Shown here: positions 1-10,233 of the stretch, in pieces
Layout of the letters: each line of letters begins with the position of its first letter
How positions within the stretch are numbered: position 1 is the stretch's first letter
NCBI RefSeq assembly: GCF_001865675.1
Contig: NZ_CP011319.1
Location: 4,030,001-4,094,000, forward strand
Length of the DNA stretch: 64,000 nucleotides
Origin: Janthinobacterium sp. 1_2014MBL_MicDiv
GTDB lineage: Bacteria; Pseudomonadota; Gammaproteobacteria; Burkholderiales; Burkholderiaceae_D
Direction: 5' to 3'
Program-made: the position numbers and the translations under genes
Notes under the pieces: model-generated
Seen by the model: only the letters and a program-made list of their open reading frames with translations
What the model was told of the DNA's origin: nothing
Databases searched by the model: none

Positions 1-69
1 GGCACCAGCGTGTGGAAGCGCATGGGCGTGGCGATTCTGTCGGTGCTGCCGATAGACTGGCTGCTGTAA
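1..69 (+). CDS. C-terminal end of a gene cut by the window edge; possibly phospholipase D/cardiolipin synthase-like
   Basis: The first frame is open from base 1 to a TAA at 67-69 and gives 22 residues ending in LSVLPIDWLL. A hydrophobic stretch ending in LP(I/V)(D/E)WLL resembles my memory of the C-terminus of PLD-type cardiolipin synthase homologues (ClsB/ClsC-like). Only the last residues are visible, so the family call is tentative; that this is the end of a coding sequence is more certain because the frame runs cleanly into REP-like repeats. Confidence 0.45.
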   Translation, partial: GTSVWKRMGVAILSVLPIDWLL

Positions 70-87
70 GTAGCCGGGTCAACAATG

Positions 88-282
88 TGTCGGATTACGC
101 GTGGCCTTGCCCCGCTAATCCGACCTACGCTCCTCGCAAGGTCCACGCAGGTCGGGTTAGCGCCACGCGCGTAACCCGACATGTGCAGTTGCCGGATTAC
201 GCGTGGCTGTGCCCCGCTGATCCGACCTACGTTCTTCGCAAGATCATCGTAGGTCGGGTTAGCGCAAAGCGCGTAAGCCGAC
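88..282. repeat. Array of four REP-like palindromic units
   Basis: Four units alternate in orientation at about 88-128, 146-180, 190-231 and 248-282. Each has the arms GTCGG(A/G)TTA(G)CG and C(G)TAA(T/C)CCGAC with the flanking tag TAGGTCGG or its complement CCGACCTA. The same unit returns at 59879-60031. This is the familiar extragenic palindrome type mobilised by RAYT transposases; no RAYT gene is in the window. The array fills the gap between the partial gene at the left edge and the convergent phosphatase. Confidence 0.85.
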
Positions 283-300
283 AGGCGCGCAGACCTCCCT

Positions 301-1986
301 TTATCGCACCGCTTCCGTTAAAATCCGCCCTTCCGACGCCGACGGCTGGCGCACGCGCAGCAGATGGGCCAGGGTCGGGGCGATGTCGACCACTTCCGCA
401 TACTGGCCATAGGCGCCCGGCTTGATCCAGCGCGGGCCGTACACCATCAGTGGCACGTTGGTGTCATACGTGTACGGCGTGCCGTGCGAAGTACCGCCAA
501 CGCCCTTGCCGAAGTACCAGGCCGGCTTCGTCACCAACATCAGGTCGCCCGACAACTGGCGGTTCCAGGCGCGGCGCATCAGGGTATCCATGCGCGTGGC
601 GACGGCGCCCGTTTCCATCTGCGTGCGCGTATAGACTTGCGCCAGGCCGTCCTGCTGCAGCAGGAAGCGGGCCGCCGCGTCTTCCAGCGCGGCGCGCTGG
701 ATGCCGCTCTTTTCCGCCAGCGCGTAATCGAGGTAGATATTCGGCAGCGACGACACGGTGACCAGCTTGTCCACGCCCAGGGTCGTGGCCAGGTGCTGGT
801 TCAGCGCATCGACCAGTTTGGCGCCATCGATGCGCTTGGCCGAGAAGCCGCGCGTTTCGGCAAATTCCGGCACGTTGGCAAAGCCATGGTCGGCAGTCAA
901 CACCACCAGCACGTTATCCATGCCGACTTTTTTATCCAGGTCGGCAAAGAAGCCGGCCAGCATGCGGTCGAGGCGCTGCAGGTGGTCGTGCGACATCTTG
1001 CTTTCCGGCCCGTAGGCATGGTTCACGTAATCGTGCGCCGACAGGCTCACACCGAGGATATCGGGCACGCCGGCCGGATTGCGGCCCAGGTTCTCGCCAT
1101 CGATGGCGGCGCGGGCGAATTCCAGGGTCAGCTCGTCGAGGAAGGGGCCGGACTTCAAGCGGCTGTAGTATTCGCCGTCGAGCTTGCCGCTGTCGCTGTA
1201 GTAGGCAAACGGGAAGGTGTTGCGCGTGCCCGGCTTGGCCGGCACAAGATCATCACGGGCGTCCCGCGCATAGGCCGAATCGGCCAGCAGCGGCGTCCAG
1301 CTCTTGCCGTAATAGCGGTCCTGCGGCCTGGCCGCCTGGTAGCGCTGCACCCATTGCGGATGCTGCTGCATATAGTAGGTGCTGCTGGCGAAGTTGCCCG
1401 TCTTTTCCATGTACATATAGGCCGTGCCCGTTTTCCCGGCCAGCAGGATGGCGCCGCGGTCCTTGCCGGATACGGTGACGACCTTGGCCTGGTCGCCCGT
1501 GGAATAGCGCAGTTCGTCGCCCAGGGTGCTCACGCGCAGCCTGGTCGGCGCCGTGCCGTCGTCGGGCTGCGTTTCTTCGCCGATGTAGTGGAAATTGCCG
1601 TCCTCGGTGCAGTACACGGATTTTTTCGTGACGGGATCGATCCAGTTATTGCCGATCACGCCATGCTGGTAAGGATAGGCGCCCGACAGCACGGCCGAGT
1701 GGCCGATGGCCGTCACCGTGATGCCGTGCGCCTGGTGCGCATCGCTGAACCAGGCGCCCTGCTCCAGCAGGCGGCGGAAACCGCCCTGGCCAAACTGGTC
1801 GCGGTAGCGCGTCACCTGCTCTTGCGGCAAGCCATCGACCACCAGCACCACCACCAGCTTCGGCTGCGCCACGGCGGCGGAAGCGGCAGGAGCGGCCTTG
1901 GCCGCATGCGCCTGGCACGCCGCCACGCTCGACATCAGCAGCAGCGCATGCGCCAGTTGCCGGGAAAGGGAAAAATGTTTCGTCAT
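301..1986 (-). CDS. Secreted alkaline phosphatase family protein (type I phosphodiesterase/PafA-like)
   Basis: The 561-residue product starts with an export signal (hydrophobic ALLLMSSVAAC, then AHA-A). The mature part has the alkaline phosphatase superfamily metal sites: VVDG near residue 50, a TAIGHSAVLSG segment with Thr92 as the likely nucleophile (PafA-type enzymes use Thr), SAHDYVNHAYG, LTADHGF and a C-terminal GGTSHGTP. It probably hydrolyses phosphate mono- or diesters in the periplasm. The ATG at 1986 is preferred over an upstream in-frame start at 2010 because it places the signal peptide at the N-terminus. The gene stands alone, converging on the REP array; no pho box was recognised. 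The exact substrate cannot be told from sequence. Confidence 0.88.
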   Translation of the reverse strand: MTKHFSLSRQLAHALLLMSSVAACQAHAAKAAPAASAAVAQPKLVVVLVVDGLPQEQVTRYRDQFGQGGFRRLLEQGAWFSDAHQAHGITVTAIGHSAVLSGAYPYQHGVIGNNWIDPVTKKSVYCTEDGNFHYIGEETQPDDGTAPTRLRVSTLGDELRYSTGDQAKVVTVSGKDRGAILLAGKTGTAYMYMEKTGNFASSTYYMQQHPQWVQRYQAARPQDRYYGKSWTPLLADSAYARDARDDLVPAKPGTRNTFPFAYYSDSGKLDGEYYSRLKSGPFLDELTLEFARAAIDGENLGRNPAGVPDILGVSLSAHDYVNHAYGPESKMSHDHLQRLDRMLAGFFADLDKKVGMDNVLVVLTADHGFANVPEFAETRGFSAKRIDGAKLVDALNQHLATTLGVDKLVTVSSLPNIYLDYALAEKSGIQRAALEDAAARFLLQQDGLAQVYTRTQMETGAVATRMDTLMRRAWNRQLSGDLMLVTKPAWYFGKGVGGTSHGTPYTYDTNVPLMVYGPRWIKPGAYGQYAEVVDIAPTLAHLLRVRQPSASEGRILTEAVR

Positions 1987-2088
1987 ATCCGCTCGTTTAT
2001 CAAAACACATTATAGGGATGCCATACGCTGGCCACCGGGCAGCATACGCAGACTATATGACGCAATGATGACAATAAGCAATACTATG

Positions 2089-2120
2089 AAAAAGGCCGGA
2101 TTCCTGCGGGAGTCCGGCCT
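2089..2120 (-). terminator. Rho-independent terminator of the DUF4399 gene
   Basis: Read on the minus strand, AGGCCGGA pairs with TCCGGCCT around a short loop and is followed by a T5 run. It lies about 30 bp after the stop of the gene at 2151-2558. Confidence 0.8.
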
Positions 2121-2150
2121 GTCGAGGTCTTGGGTGGAATGGCTTGGCGA

Positions 2151-2558
2151 CTACTTGACCGTCACCTGGATGCTTTTGCTCAGCTCGGGGCCGTAGGACT
2201 GGTGCGCGCCGTTGGCGAACTGCATGGTGAGGGTGTACTGGCCTGGCGGCAGGGTGACATCCGTTTCCGTCTGTCCTTTGCCGAAATGCAAGTGCTTGTC
2301 GTCCATGGGAATCATCTCGCCCGCCTTCATCGCCCCCATATTGATCAGCAGATGATGGTGGCCCGTCTTGGCCGTCATGTCGCCGGCCGGCTTGACGGCC
2401 ATGCCGCTGACGGCAAACTTGACCTTGAACGGGCTGCTCACCGTCGCGCCATCCGCGGGCTCGACGAACGAGACGGATTGCGCAAAGGCGCTGGCGGCCA
2501 GCAGGCTGCCAGCAATTACGGCTGCGGCTTGGCGCAGGAATGTCGTGTTCAAATGCAT
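2151..2558 (-). CDS. Periplasmic DUF4399 family protein
   Basis: This 135-residue protein has a Sec signal peptide (LLAASAFAQ cleavage region) followed by one small beta-rich domain with SFVEPADGATV, a GHHHLLIN histidine cluster, HLHFGKGQTE and a C-terminal ANGAHQSYGP segment. These match my recollection of DUF4399. The His-rich surface hints at metal binding, but the family's function is not established. The start is well supported by AGGAGA six bases upstream of ATG 2558, and a strong terminator follows. It is probably monocistronic, although it lies downstream of apbC in the same direction with a palindromic element between them. Confidence 0.85.
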   Translation of the reverse strand: MHLNTTFLRQAAAVIAGSLLAASAFAQSVSFVEPADGATVSSPFKVKFAVSGMAVKPAGDMTAKTGHHHLLINMGAMKAGEMIPMDDKHLHFGKGQTETDVTLPPGQYTLTMQFANGAHQSYGPELSKSIQVTVK

Positions 2559-2651
2559 GATGTCTCCTCTTGTTTAGTAACAACACGGACTGCATGAAAC
2601 CATATTCCTGCCGGTCGTGGCGCCGGGGAAGAGTGTATCCAATGGTGCCAC

Positions 2652-2771
2652 GGTGGTCTTGAAAACCGTAGCGAGCAAGCTCAATATCGGGTTGAGTAAC
2701 GCAACCGTACTTTAGTACGGTGAGTAACGCCGCCCCGAAAGTGAGCTGCGCAGTAGGTTTGCAAGACCACC
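2652..2771 (-). repeat. Post-stop palindromic element, copy A (divergent)
   Basis: This 120-bp imperfect palindrome has the outer arms GGTGGTCTTG and CAAGACCACC and the centre CCGTAC-TTTA-GTACGG. Read on the minus strand it contains CAAACCTACTGCGCAGC close to the apbC stop, equivalent to AAAACCTGCTGCGCGTC in copy B. It begins 6 bp after the apbC stop codon and precedes the co-directional DUF4399 gene. It is the most diverged of five copies. Confidence 0.8.
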
Positions 2772-2777
2772 CAGCCG

Positions 2778-3866
2778 CTAGTCGTTCTTGATGACGATGC
2801 TAGGGAACTTGCTGGTCATGTCCTTCGCCTTTTCCGCCACCTTGATCGCGATGGTGCGGGCGATCTGCTTGTAGATCACGGCGACGGGGCCTTCCGGCTC
2901 GGCCACCACGGTCGGCGTGCCGGAATCGGTCTGCTGGCGGATGGCCATGGTCAGCGGCAAGGCGCCGAGGAATTCCACGCCGAAGTCCGCGCACATCTTC
3001 GCGCCGCCGCCGGCACCGAAGATTTCTTCCGCATGGCCGCAGTTCGAGCAGATGTGCGTGCTCATGTTTTCCACCACGCCGAGGATGGGAATGCCGACTT
3101 TCTCGAACATTTTCAAACCCTTGCGCGCGTCCAGCAGCGCGATGTCCTGCGGCGTCGTGACGATGACGGCACCCGTGACGGGCACTTTCTGCGACAGGGT
3201 CAGCTGGATATCGCCCGTGCCTGGCGGCATGTCGACGATCAGGTAGTCGAGGTCGCGCCAGTTGGTCTGGTCCAGCAGCTGCTGCAGCGCCTGCGTGACC
3301 ATGGGGCCGCGCCACACCATCGGCTCGTCCGGATCGATCATGAAGCCGATCGACGACACTTGCAGGCCGTGGTTTTCCATCGGCTCCATGCTCTTGCCGT
3401 CCAGGGTCTTCGGCTGGCCGCTGATGCCCAGCATCATCGGCTGTGACGGGCCATAGATATCGGCGTCCAGCATGCCGACGGTCGCGCCTTCGGCGGCCAG
3501 GGCCAGGGCCAGGTTGACGGCCGTCGTCGATTTGCCCACGCCGCCCTTGCCGGAAGCGACGGCGATGATGTTTTTCACGTTGCTCATCGGCTTCAAGCCG
3601 CGCTGCACCGTGTGCGAAATGATTTTCGACGACACGCCGACGCTGACATTGCCCACGCCCGGCAGCACGCGCAGGGCGGCCAGCACGGACTTGCGGATCA
3701 GGTCGATCTGGCTTTTCGCCGGATAGCCGAGTTCGATGTCGAGCGAGATATCGCTGCCATCGACCTTCAGATTCTTGACTGTTTTACTGGAAACGAAGTC
3801 TTTATTTGTATTTGGATCAATAACCTGCGCCAGTGCGGCTTTAACGTCTTCTACTGTGATGCTCAT
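2778..3866 (-). CDS. apbC: Iron-sulfur cluster carrier protein ApbC/Mrp
   Basis: The 362-residue protein has an N-terminal MIP18/DUF59 domain (about 1-85) and a Mrp/NBP35 P-loop ATPase domain. The deviant Walker A is GKGGVGKST, with the downstream MPPGTGD motif and the CSNCG CxxC motif that binds the bridging Fe-S cluster. It assembles and hands over Fe-S clusters in the cytoplasm. The start at 3866 ([12 protein letters not shown]) has GGAGA upstream; a longer in-frame start at 3911 has no such support. It is divergent from metG, an arrangement common in Burkholderiales, so the 147 bp between them should hold both promoters. Confidence 0.96.
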   Translation of the reverse strand: MSITVEDVKAALAQVIDPNTNKDFVSSKTVKNLKVDGSDISLDIELGYPAKSQIDLIRKSVLAALRVLPGVGNVSVGVSSKIISHTVQRGLKPMSNVKNIIAVASGKGGVGKSTTAVNLALALAAEGATVGMLDADIYGPSQPMMLGISGQPKTLDGKSMEPMENHGLQVSSIGFMIDPDEPMVWRGPMVTQALQQLLDQTNWRDLDYLIVDMPPGTGDIQLTLSQKVPVTGAVIVTTPQDIALLDARKGLKMFEKVGIPILGVVENMSTHICSNCGHAEEIFGAGGGAKMCADFGVEFLGALPLTMAIRQQTDSGTPTVVAEPEGPVAVIYKQIARTIAIKVAEKAKDMTSKFPSIVIKND

Positions 3867-4013
3867 GACTATCTCCGTATGCAATACGCGCAGTCTAGCG
3901 CAAAATTGCATGGCGCGATGGAGACAAAAGCACTACTTGCCGGCGCTGCATCTGCTCATATTACGTTTCCGCTGTTAAAATGCCCTATTATCCATCCCAA
4001 AAGTGCATCAATC

Positions 4014-6167
4014 ATGACTCGCAAGCTGTTCGTCACCACTGCCCTGCCTTACGCAAACGCCGCTTTTCACATTGGCCATATCATGGAATACATCCAGGCT
4101 GATATCTGGGTCCGGTTCCAGCGAATGCAACGCGATGGCGCGGCCGGCCGTGAAGTGCACTTTGTGGGCGCCGACGATACGCATGGCACGCCCATCATGA
4201 TCGCCGCCGAAAAGGAAGGCATCACGCCGCAGCAATTCGTCGCCAACATCGCCGCCGGCCGCGCCCAGTACCTGGACGGCTTCCATATCGCCTTCGATAA
4301 CTGGTATTCGACCGACTCGCCGGAAAACGTCGACCTGTCGCAATCGATCTACCGCAAGCTGCGCGATACGGGCCTGATCGTCACGAAAACCGTCGACCGC
4401 TTCTTCGATCCGGTCAAAGGCATGTTCCTGGCCGACCGCAACATCAAGGGCGAATGCCCGAAATGCGGCGCCAAGAACCAGTACGGCGACAATTGCGAAG
4501 TGTGCGGCGCGGCCTACCAGCCGACCGACCTGGTCAATCCGTTCTCCGTGTTTACCAATGCGACGCCCGTGATGAAGCCGTCGGAACAGTACTTCTTCAA
4601 GCTGTCCGATCCGCGCTGCTTCGAATTCCTCAAGGATTGGCTCAACACGCCAGGCCGCTTGCAGCCTGAAATGGTCAACAAGGTCAGCGAGTGGCTGGGC
4701 GAGGCGGGCGAAAAGCTGGCCGACTGGGATATCTCGCGCGATGCGCCCTACTTCGGCATCCCGATTCCCGATGCGCCGGGCAAGTTCTTCTATGTGTGGA
4801 TGGACGCGCCGGTCGGCTACCTGGCCAGCCTGAAAAACTATTGCGACAAGAAAGGCCTCGATTTCGACGCCTTGCTGAACGATCCGGCCACGGAACAGAT
4901 CCACTTCATCGGCAAGGACATCGTTTCCTTCCACCTGCTGTTCTGGCCCGCCATGCTGAAATTCGCCGGCCACCCGGTGATCGACAAACTGAAAGTCAAT
5001 GTCCACGGCTTCCTGACGGTCAATAACGAAAAAATGTCGAAGTCGCGCGGCACCGGCATCTCGCCGCTGCGCTACCTGGACCTGGGCATGAACCCGGAAT
5101 GGCTGCGCTACTACATCGCCTTCAAGCTGAACTCGAAAGTGGAAGACCTGGACTTCAACGGCGACGACTTCGTGGCCCGCGTGAACAGCGACCTGATCGG
5201 CAAGTACGTGAACATCGCCAGCCGCTGCGCCGGCTTCATTGCCAAGAAGTTCGACGGCAAGCTGGCCACCGCCCTGTCGCCGACGGCCCAGGGCTACATC
5301 TGGCGCGCGCTCACGTACAAGGTGCAGTCCGGCGACGAAGTGCTGAACAAGGAACGCCAGGCCAGCATCGCCCAGCACTTTGAAAACCGCGAATTCGGCA
5401 AGGCCTTGCGCGAAATCATGGAAATCGCCGACATCACCAACCAGTATGTCGATGAAAACAAGCCGTGGATCCTGGCCAAGGATGCGGAGAAGACGGCCGA
5501 GCTGCACGAAGTGTGCACCACGGCCCTGATCCTGTTCCGCCAGCTGACGATCCTGCTGTCGCCGGTGCTGCCGGGCGTGGCAAAGAACGTGGCCGGCTTC
5601 CTCAACGACGAGCAATTCACCTGGGCCGACACGCAAGTCGACGCCGTCTCGACCAGCATGCTGGGCCGCACCATCGGCACCTATAACCACCTGATGACGC
5701 GCATGGATGCAAAGATGATCGAAGCGCTGTTTGACGCGCCGCAAGCGGCAGCCGCCGCGCCCGCCATCGAAGCAGCAGGCGATGCCGCCGCAGCCGCTCC
5801 TGCCACGGCGATCGAGGAACTGGCGCCGGAAATCAAGATCGACGACTTCCTCAAAGTCGACCTGCGCATCGCGAAGATCGTCAACTGCGAACTGGTCGAT
5901 GGCTCGGACAAGCTGCTGCGCCTGACCCTGGACGCGGGCGAAGGCCGCCTGCGCAATGTGTTCTCGGGCATCCGCTCGGCCTACCAGCCGGAAGAGCTGG
6001 TCGGCAAGCTGACGGTGCTGGTGGCCAACCTGGCGCCGCGCAAGATGAAGTTCGGCATATCCGAAGGCATGGTCATGGCGGCCTCCGCCGCCGACGAGAA
6101 GGCGAATCCGGGCATCTACATCCTGAACCCGTGGCCAGGCGCCGAACCTGGCATGCGCATCCGCTAA
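4014..6167 (+). CDS. metG: Methionine--tRNA ligase
   Basis: The 717-residue class I synthetase charges tRNA-Met. Visible are the HIGH signature at residues 19-22, the zinc knuckle [19 protein letters not shown], the KMSKS loop ([10 protein letters not shown]), an anticodon-binding helical domain, an Ala-rich linker (about 575-600) and the C-terminal OB-fold tRNA-binding domain ([13 protein letters not shown]), so it is the long dimeric form. ATG 4014 is chosen because [15 protein letters not shown] is the family N-terminus; the in-frame sequence upstream is antisense to apbC. A TATTAT box at 3986 is a plausible -10. Confidence 0.97.
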   Translation: MTRKLFVTTALPYANAAFHIGHIMEYIQADIWVRFQRMQRDGAAGREVHFVGADDTHGTPIMIAAEKEGITPQQFVANIAAGRAQYLDGFHIAFDNWYSTDSPENVDLSQSIYRKLRDTGLIVTKTVDRFFDPVKGMFLADRNIKGECPKCGAKNQYGDNCEVCGAAYQPTDLVNPFSVFTNATPVMKPSEQYFFKLSDPRCFEFLKDWLNTPGRLQPEMVNKVSEWLGEAGEKLADWDISRDAPYFGIPIPDAPGKFFYVWMDAPVGYLASLKNYCDKKGLDFDALLNDPATEQIHFIGKDIVSFHLLFWPAMLKFAGHPVIDKLKVNVHGFLTVNNEKMSKSRGTGISPLRYLDLGMNPEWLRYYIAFKLNSKVEDLDFNGDDFVARVNSDLIGKYVNIASRCAGFIAKKFDGKLATALSPTAQGYIWRALTYKVQSGDEVLNKERQASIAQHFENREFGKALREIMEIADITNQYVDENKPWILAKDAEKTAELHEVCTTALILFRQLTILLSPVLPGVAKNVAGFLNDEQFTWADTQVDAVSTSMLGRTIGTYNHLMTRMDAKMIEALFDAPQAAAAAPAIEAAGDAAAAAPATAIEELAPEIKIDDFLKVDLRIAKIVNCELVDGSDKLLRLTLDAGEGRLRNVFSGIRSAYQPEELVGKLTVLVANLAPRKMKFGISEGMVMAASAADEKANPGIYILNPWPGAEPGMRIR

Positions 6168-6180
6168 GCCCCAAGGAACG

Positions 6181-6663
6181 ATGATGAATATCGTGGTGCG
6201 CGAAGCAACAAATGCCGATGCACAACTGATCGCCGAGCTGACCCGCGCTGCGTGGGCCGGCAAGGTGGCCGCTTCTTCCAGCGGACACCACGAGACGGCG
6301 CAGCAAGTGGAAGAGCAGCTGCGCCACGGCGGCGGCTTCCTGTTGCTGATCGACGACGTCCCGGCCGGTTCGCTGCGCTGGATGCCGCTCGACAGCGATC
6401 CCGCCATCTGGAAGATTTCGCGCATGGGCGTGCTGCCCGCCTACCGGGGCAGCCACGTCTCGCAGCACTTGCTCGAAGCCATCATTCATCACGGACTGTC
6501 GTGCCAGGCCGAGGAATTGCGTCTGGCCGTGCGCCGCGACCAGCGCAAGCTGATCGATTTTTATGCGGCCTTCGAATTCGACCTGGCCGAGGAACTGGAA
6601 TATTCGCACGCCAACCCCGCCGAACCGGCGCCGATGGTGATGCGGCGCTTGCTGCGTTATTGA
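6181..6663 (+). CDS. GNAT family N-acetyltransferase
   Basis: The 160-residue protein has the GNAT fold: IVVREATNADAQLIAELT at the N-terminus, the beta4 strand SRMGVLPAYRGSHVS with a degenerate acetyl-CoA loop (RGSHVSQ in place of R/QxxGxG/A), and a late LIDFYAAFEF segment. The acceptor is unknown. AAGGA lies at 6173-6177, so either ATG 6181 or the adjacent ATG 6184 can start translation; 6184 gives better spacing. It begins 14 bp after metG and is probably co-transcribed with it. Confidence 0.85.
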   Translation: MMNIVVREATNADAQLIAELTRAAWAGKVAASSSGHHETAQQVEEQLRHGGGFLLLIDDVPAGSLRWMPLDSDPAIWKISRMGVLPAYRGSHVSQHLLEAIIHHGLSCQAEELRLAVRRDQRKLIDFYAAFEFDLAEELEYSHANPAEPAPMVMRRLLRY

Positions 6664-6769
6664 TTTTTAGCATTTTCGCCCCGGCTTGCCGATAAGACAA
6701 CCCGCCGCCGCACGCGGCACGGTAAAATACGGCCGGCTGACCTTACTTACCAGACACTCAGAAGAGAAT

Positions 6770-6979
6770 ATGAAACTGCCTGCAAAACACAACAACTATG
6801 TTTCCGACCACACCCTGTTCATCGCCGAACTGAAGGCCAAGAACCCTGGCATGGAAGCGGGCCAGCAAGCGGGCCGCGCCTTGCTGTGGGACAAGCCATC
6901 CGTCAGCCTCGATGAGCAGGAACGCCAGATGGCGTCGGCCATCAAGCAACAGGCTTACGTTTACCAGAACAAGAACTAA
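6770..6979 (+). CDS. DUF3460 family small protein
   Basis: This 69-residue protein has the conserved pattern YVSDHTLFIAELK ... GRALLWDK ... YVYQ that I associate with DUF3460, a small family of Burkholderiales whose gene sits before scpA. GAAGAG lies just upstream of the ATG. It is 17 bp ahead of scpA and is likely the first gene of a DUF3460-scpA-panC unit. It has no signal peptide or membrane segment, and its function is unknown. Confidence 0.85.
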   Translation: MKLPAKHNNYVSDHTLFIAELKAKNPGMEAGQQAGRALLWDKPSVSLDEQERQMASAIKQQAYVYQNKN

Positions 6980-6996
6980 GAGCCGGAACCGGCACG

Positions 6997-7923
6997 ATGT
7001 TGCCTGAAGAGTCGGCGAGCACGCCCGGGCTGGATGCACCGGACGCGAGCGCAGTCATCGAGTCGCCCGAACCCGTCGCTAGCGGCGACGGCGGCGGCGA
7101 CCCTGCAACATCTGCAACAACGGACGCGGCGCCCGCCGCCGATCCACTGGGCATCGCCCGCCTGTATGGCGAGCCCATGCTGCGCATGCCCACGGACCTG
7201 TACATTCCGCCGGATGCGCTGGAAATCTTCCTCGAAGCCTTCGAAGGCCCGCTCGACTTGCTGCTCTACCTGATCCGCAAGCAAAACTTCAACATTCTCG
7301 ACATTCCGATGGCGCAGGTGACCCTGCAATACCTGAAGTACGTCGACCAGATCCGCGTGCGCAACCTGGAACTGGCCGCCGAGTATCTGTTGATGGCTGC
7401 CATGTTGATCGAGATCAAGTCGCGCATGCTTTTGCCCTCGCGCAAAAGCGACGTCGAGGAAGATGGCGGCGATCCCCGTGCCGAACTGGTGCGCCGCCTG
7501 CTCGAATACGAACAGATCAAGCTGGCCGCCTACGACCTGAATGCCATTCCCCAGTTCGAACGCGATTTCGTGCGCACGCAGATCTTCATCGAACAAAGCC
7601 TGACACCCACCTGGCCCGACGTCGAGCCGGTGGACTTGCAGCAGGCGTGGCTCGACGTGCTGAAACGCGCCAAGCTGACCCAGCATCACCGCATCAGCCG
7701 CCAGGAACTGTCCGTGCGCGAGCATATGTCGAGCATCCTGCGCCATTTGCAATCGTCGCGCTTCGTCGAATTCAGCGAGCTGTTCGACATTGCCGGCGGC
7801 GTGCCCGTGGTGGTGGTCAACTTCGTGGCCCTGCTGGAACTGGCCAAGGAAACCCTGATCGAAATCACGCAAGCCGAACCGTTTGCCCCCATCTACGTCC
7901 GGCTGGCTTATTCGCCCGCCTGA
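6997..7923 (+). CDS. scpA: Segregation and condensation protein A
   Basis: ScpA is the kleisin of the bacterial SMC-ScpAB condensin. The kleisin N-terminal motif FEGPLDLLLYLIRKQNFNI is clear, followed by the IDIP-like segment, LLMAAMLIEIKSRMLLP, and a winged-helix C-terminus (VEFSELFDIAGG). The first ~55 residues are acidic and low in complexity (Ala, Ser, Glu, Pro) and precede the conserved core, so a later start such as the ATG opening MLRMPTDLYIPP is possible. ATG 6997 follows DUF3460 by 17 bp. The product is 308 residues with this start. No scpB is in the window. Confidence 0.93.
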   Translation: MLPEESASTPGLDAPDASAVIESPEPVASGDGGGDPATSATTDAAPAADPLGIARLYGEPMLRMPTDLYIPPDALEIFLEAFEGPLDLLLYLIRKQNFNILDIPMAQVTLQYLKYVDQIRVRNLELAAEYLLMAAMLIEIKSRMLLPSRKSDVEEDGGDPRAELVRRLLEYEQIKLAAYDLNAIPQFERDFVRTQIFIEQSLTPTWPDVEPVDLQQAWLDVLKRAKLTQHHRISRQELSVREHMSSILRHLQSSRFVEFSELFDIAGGVPVVVVNFVALLELAKETLIEITQAEPFAPIYVRLAYSPA

Positions 7924-7967
7924 TACCCTCTCCCTTTGTCACTGACCACCGTACAACGGGGTTTTAG

Positions 7968-8819
<852 letters not shown>

Positions 8820-8847
8820 CCGGCTGCCTCGACGCCACTGTCACGAC

Positions 8848-8869
8848 AACGGGACCAATCGGCCCCGTT
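8848..8869. terminator. Possible terminator hairpin after panC
   Basis: AACGGGACC pairs with GGCCCCGTT (one mismatch) around a 4-nt loop, 28 bp after the panC stop and 12 bp from the stop of the convergent lipoprotein gene. The T-run is short on both sides, so efficiency is doubtful. Confidence 0.4.
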
Positions 8870-8881
8870 TGCAAATCTTTC

Positions 8882-9352
8882 CTACTTCTCCAGTCCCACC
8901 AGTCTCAACTCGGCATACAGCGACTTGCCTCTGCCGCGTGCCGCCTGCAGCATGTCGTAGCTGGCCGCATCGAGCACGATTTCCTGCCCTCCCCATAGCT
9001 TGCGCTGATGCGCGGGCAGCTTCAGGCTGCGCAGCATGGCCCGCGCCTGCGCCGGATCGGCAGCCAGCAGGCGGATGGCGCGCACATGGCGCCGCACCCC
9101 CGTCAGGATGGGCAAACCGCCCTGCGGGCCACTCTGATTCAGGCTGACATAGTCGTGGCCACCCACGCGGTGCAGGTAGGCATGCCTGCCGTCGCCCTCG
9201 GCAGCCGGCTGCACGGTCGCTTCCTGGGCATCGGATGGCAGCTCGGCAACAACTGGCGCGACAGGCGCCACGGCGGCTTGCTCAAGGCTCACGCCGCAGG
9301 CGGCCAAGAGGGTCGTGCTCAAGGCAAAAAATAATACGGGTGCTCGGCGCAT
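8882..9352 (-). CDS. Putative lipoprotein of unknown function
   Basis: The 156-residue product begins with a type II signal peptide and the lipobox LLAAC (Cys19), followed by a Pro/Val/Ala-rich spacer to about residue 55. The globular part has HAYLHRVGGHDYVSLNQ, a TGVRRHVRAIRLL segment and a C-terminal SLYAELRLVGLEK. I do not recognise the family. AAGGAG lies 7 bases upstream of the start codon. It is probably an outer- or inner-membrane lipoprotein facing the periplasm. The gene stands alone, with the cNMP-fold gene next in the same direction. Confidence 0.7.
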   Translation of the reverse strand: MRRAPVLFFALSTTLLAACGVSLEQAAVAPVAPVVAELPSDAQEATVQPAAEGDGRHAYLHRVGGHDYVSLNQSGPQGGLPILTGVRRHVRAIRLLAADPAQARAMLRSLKLPAHQRKLWGGQEIVLDAASYDMLQAARGRGKSLYAELRLVGLEK

Positions 9353-9476
9353 GCTGCGCTCCTTCTTGTCGGGGTCGGGGACAAAGGGGAAATACTGCAG
9401 CGATCATGGGCCAAATTATTTGACGTGTAAAGTTAACTTGTGGAAATATTTCATTCATTTTGGAAATTAATCACCA

Positions 9477-10016
9477 TTAGTCGATCTGCCGCAACAGCTG
9501 CCCGTAATACTGCTCGCCCTGGCGCACATGCGCGTCGAAATCGTAGCCTTGCTCGCGCATGCGGGCAAAATCCGCCGCCGCGATGCACAGCACATAACTG
9601 TGCCGGTTCGCCACCAGCCGCGACGCCAAGGCGGTCCCTCTCACGGCGTCGCCGCCATACCATTTGCCTGCCCCGTCGTGCAGCGCCGGATGGATTTTCC
9701 CGCCCGCCTCCACCTGCCAGCCACCGTCGAGCAATATCCAGATGGCGCCATCGGCGTCGCCGCTGCTGGCGATGACGGTGCCGGCCCGGACTTCCCACTC
9801 GTGCGACTGCGCAATGACGGTGCGCAGCTGCGCCGCGGTCAACTGCGTGAAGAATGGCGACTTGCGCAACAGGTGCGGATAGGTGACGGAAGCTTGCATG
9901 GCGGGGGGCACCTGGGCGGCATTGACGGACCAGGCGTAGCGGGCCAGCGGCAGGAACAGCGCGCCGGCGGCAAGGACAACAAGGGAGAATCGTGCAACGG
10001 TCATGCGTCGGGACAT
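9477..10016 (-). CDS. Membrane-anchored protein with a cyclic-nucleotide-binding-like domain
   Basis: The protein (179 residues from ATG 10016) has one N-terminal hydrophobic segment (SLVVLAAGALFLPLARYAW) and then a cNMP-binding jelly-roll: LLRKSPFFTQLTAAQLRTVIA, the strand EVRAGTVIASSGDADGAIWIL and a phosphate-cassette-like region. There is no C-terminal helix-turn-helix, so it is not a Crp-type regulator. The domain may face the periplasm, where it could be a ligand-binding or purely structural fold. GGAG at spacing 6 supports 10016; an in-frame ATG at 10028 has GAGG upstream and is an alternative. Confidence 0.65.
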   Translation of the reverse strand: MSRRMTVARFSLVVLAAGALFLPLARYAWSVNAAQVPPAMQASVTYPHLLRKSPFFTQLTAAQLRTVIAQSHEWEVRAGTVIASSGDADGAIWILLDGGWQVEAGGKIHPALHDGAGKWYGGDAVRGTALASRLVANRHSYVLCIAAADFARMREQGYDFDAHVRQGEQYYGQLLRQID

Positions 10017-10233
10017 GCTGGGCTCCATGGGAAAAGCCTCACTATAGGCAGGCCCGCCAGGCGGATAAAGGGGGTATTCCTGCCTGCATCATGCCAAATG
10101 GCTCAACAATCATTATTAATCTGAATTGCACACTGCAAGCATTTTTACCATCTTTATCCACATATAAATAAAGCTCACAATGGCTGCACTGGCTCGCTCT
10201 TTCGGGCCTTTCCACCACGACAGGAGAACCACC

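Noticed and set aside
4008..6425. Long antisense open frame of about 805 codons opposite metG
   Set aside because: It mirrors metG in the complementary frame, is rich in Arg/His/Ala/Gln as expected from GC-biased third positions, and has no domain or ribosome-binding site.
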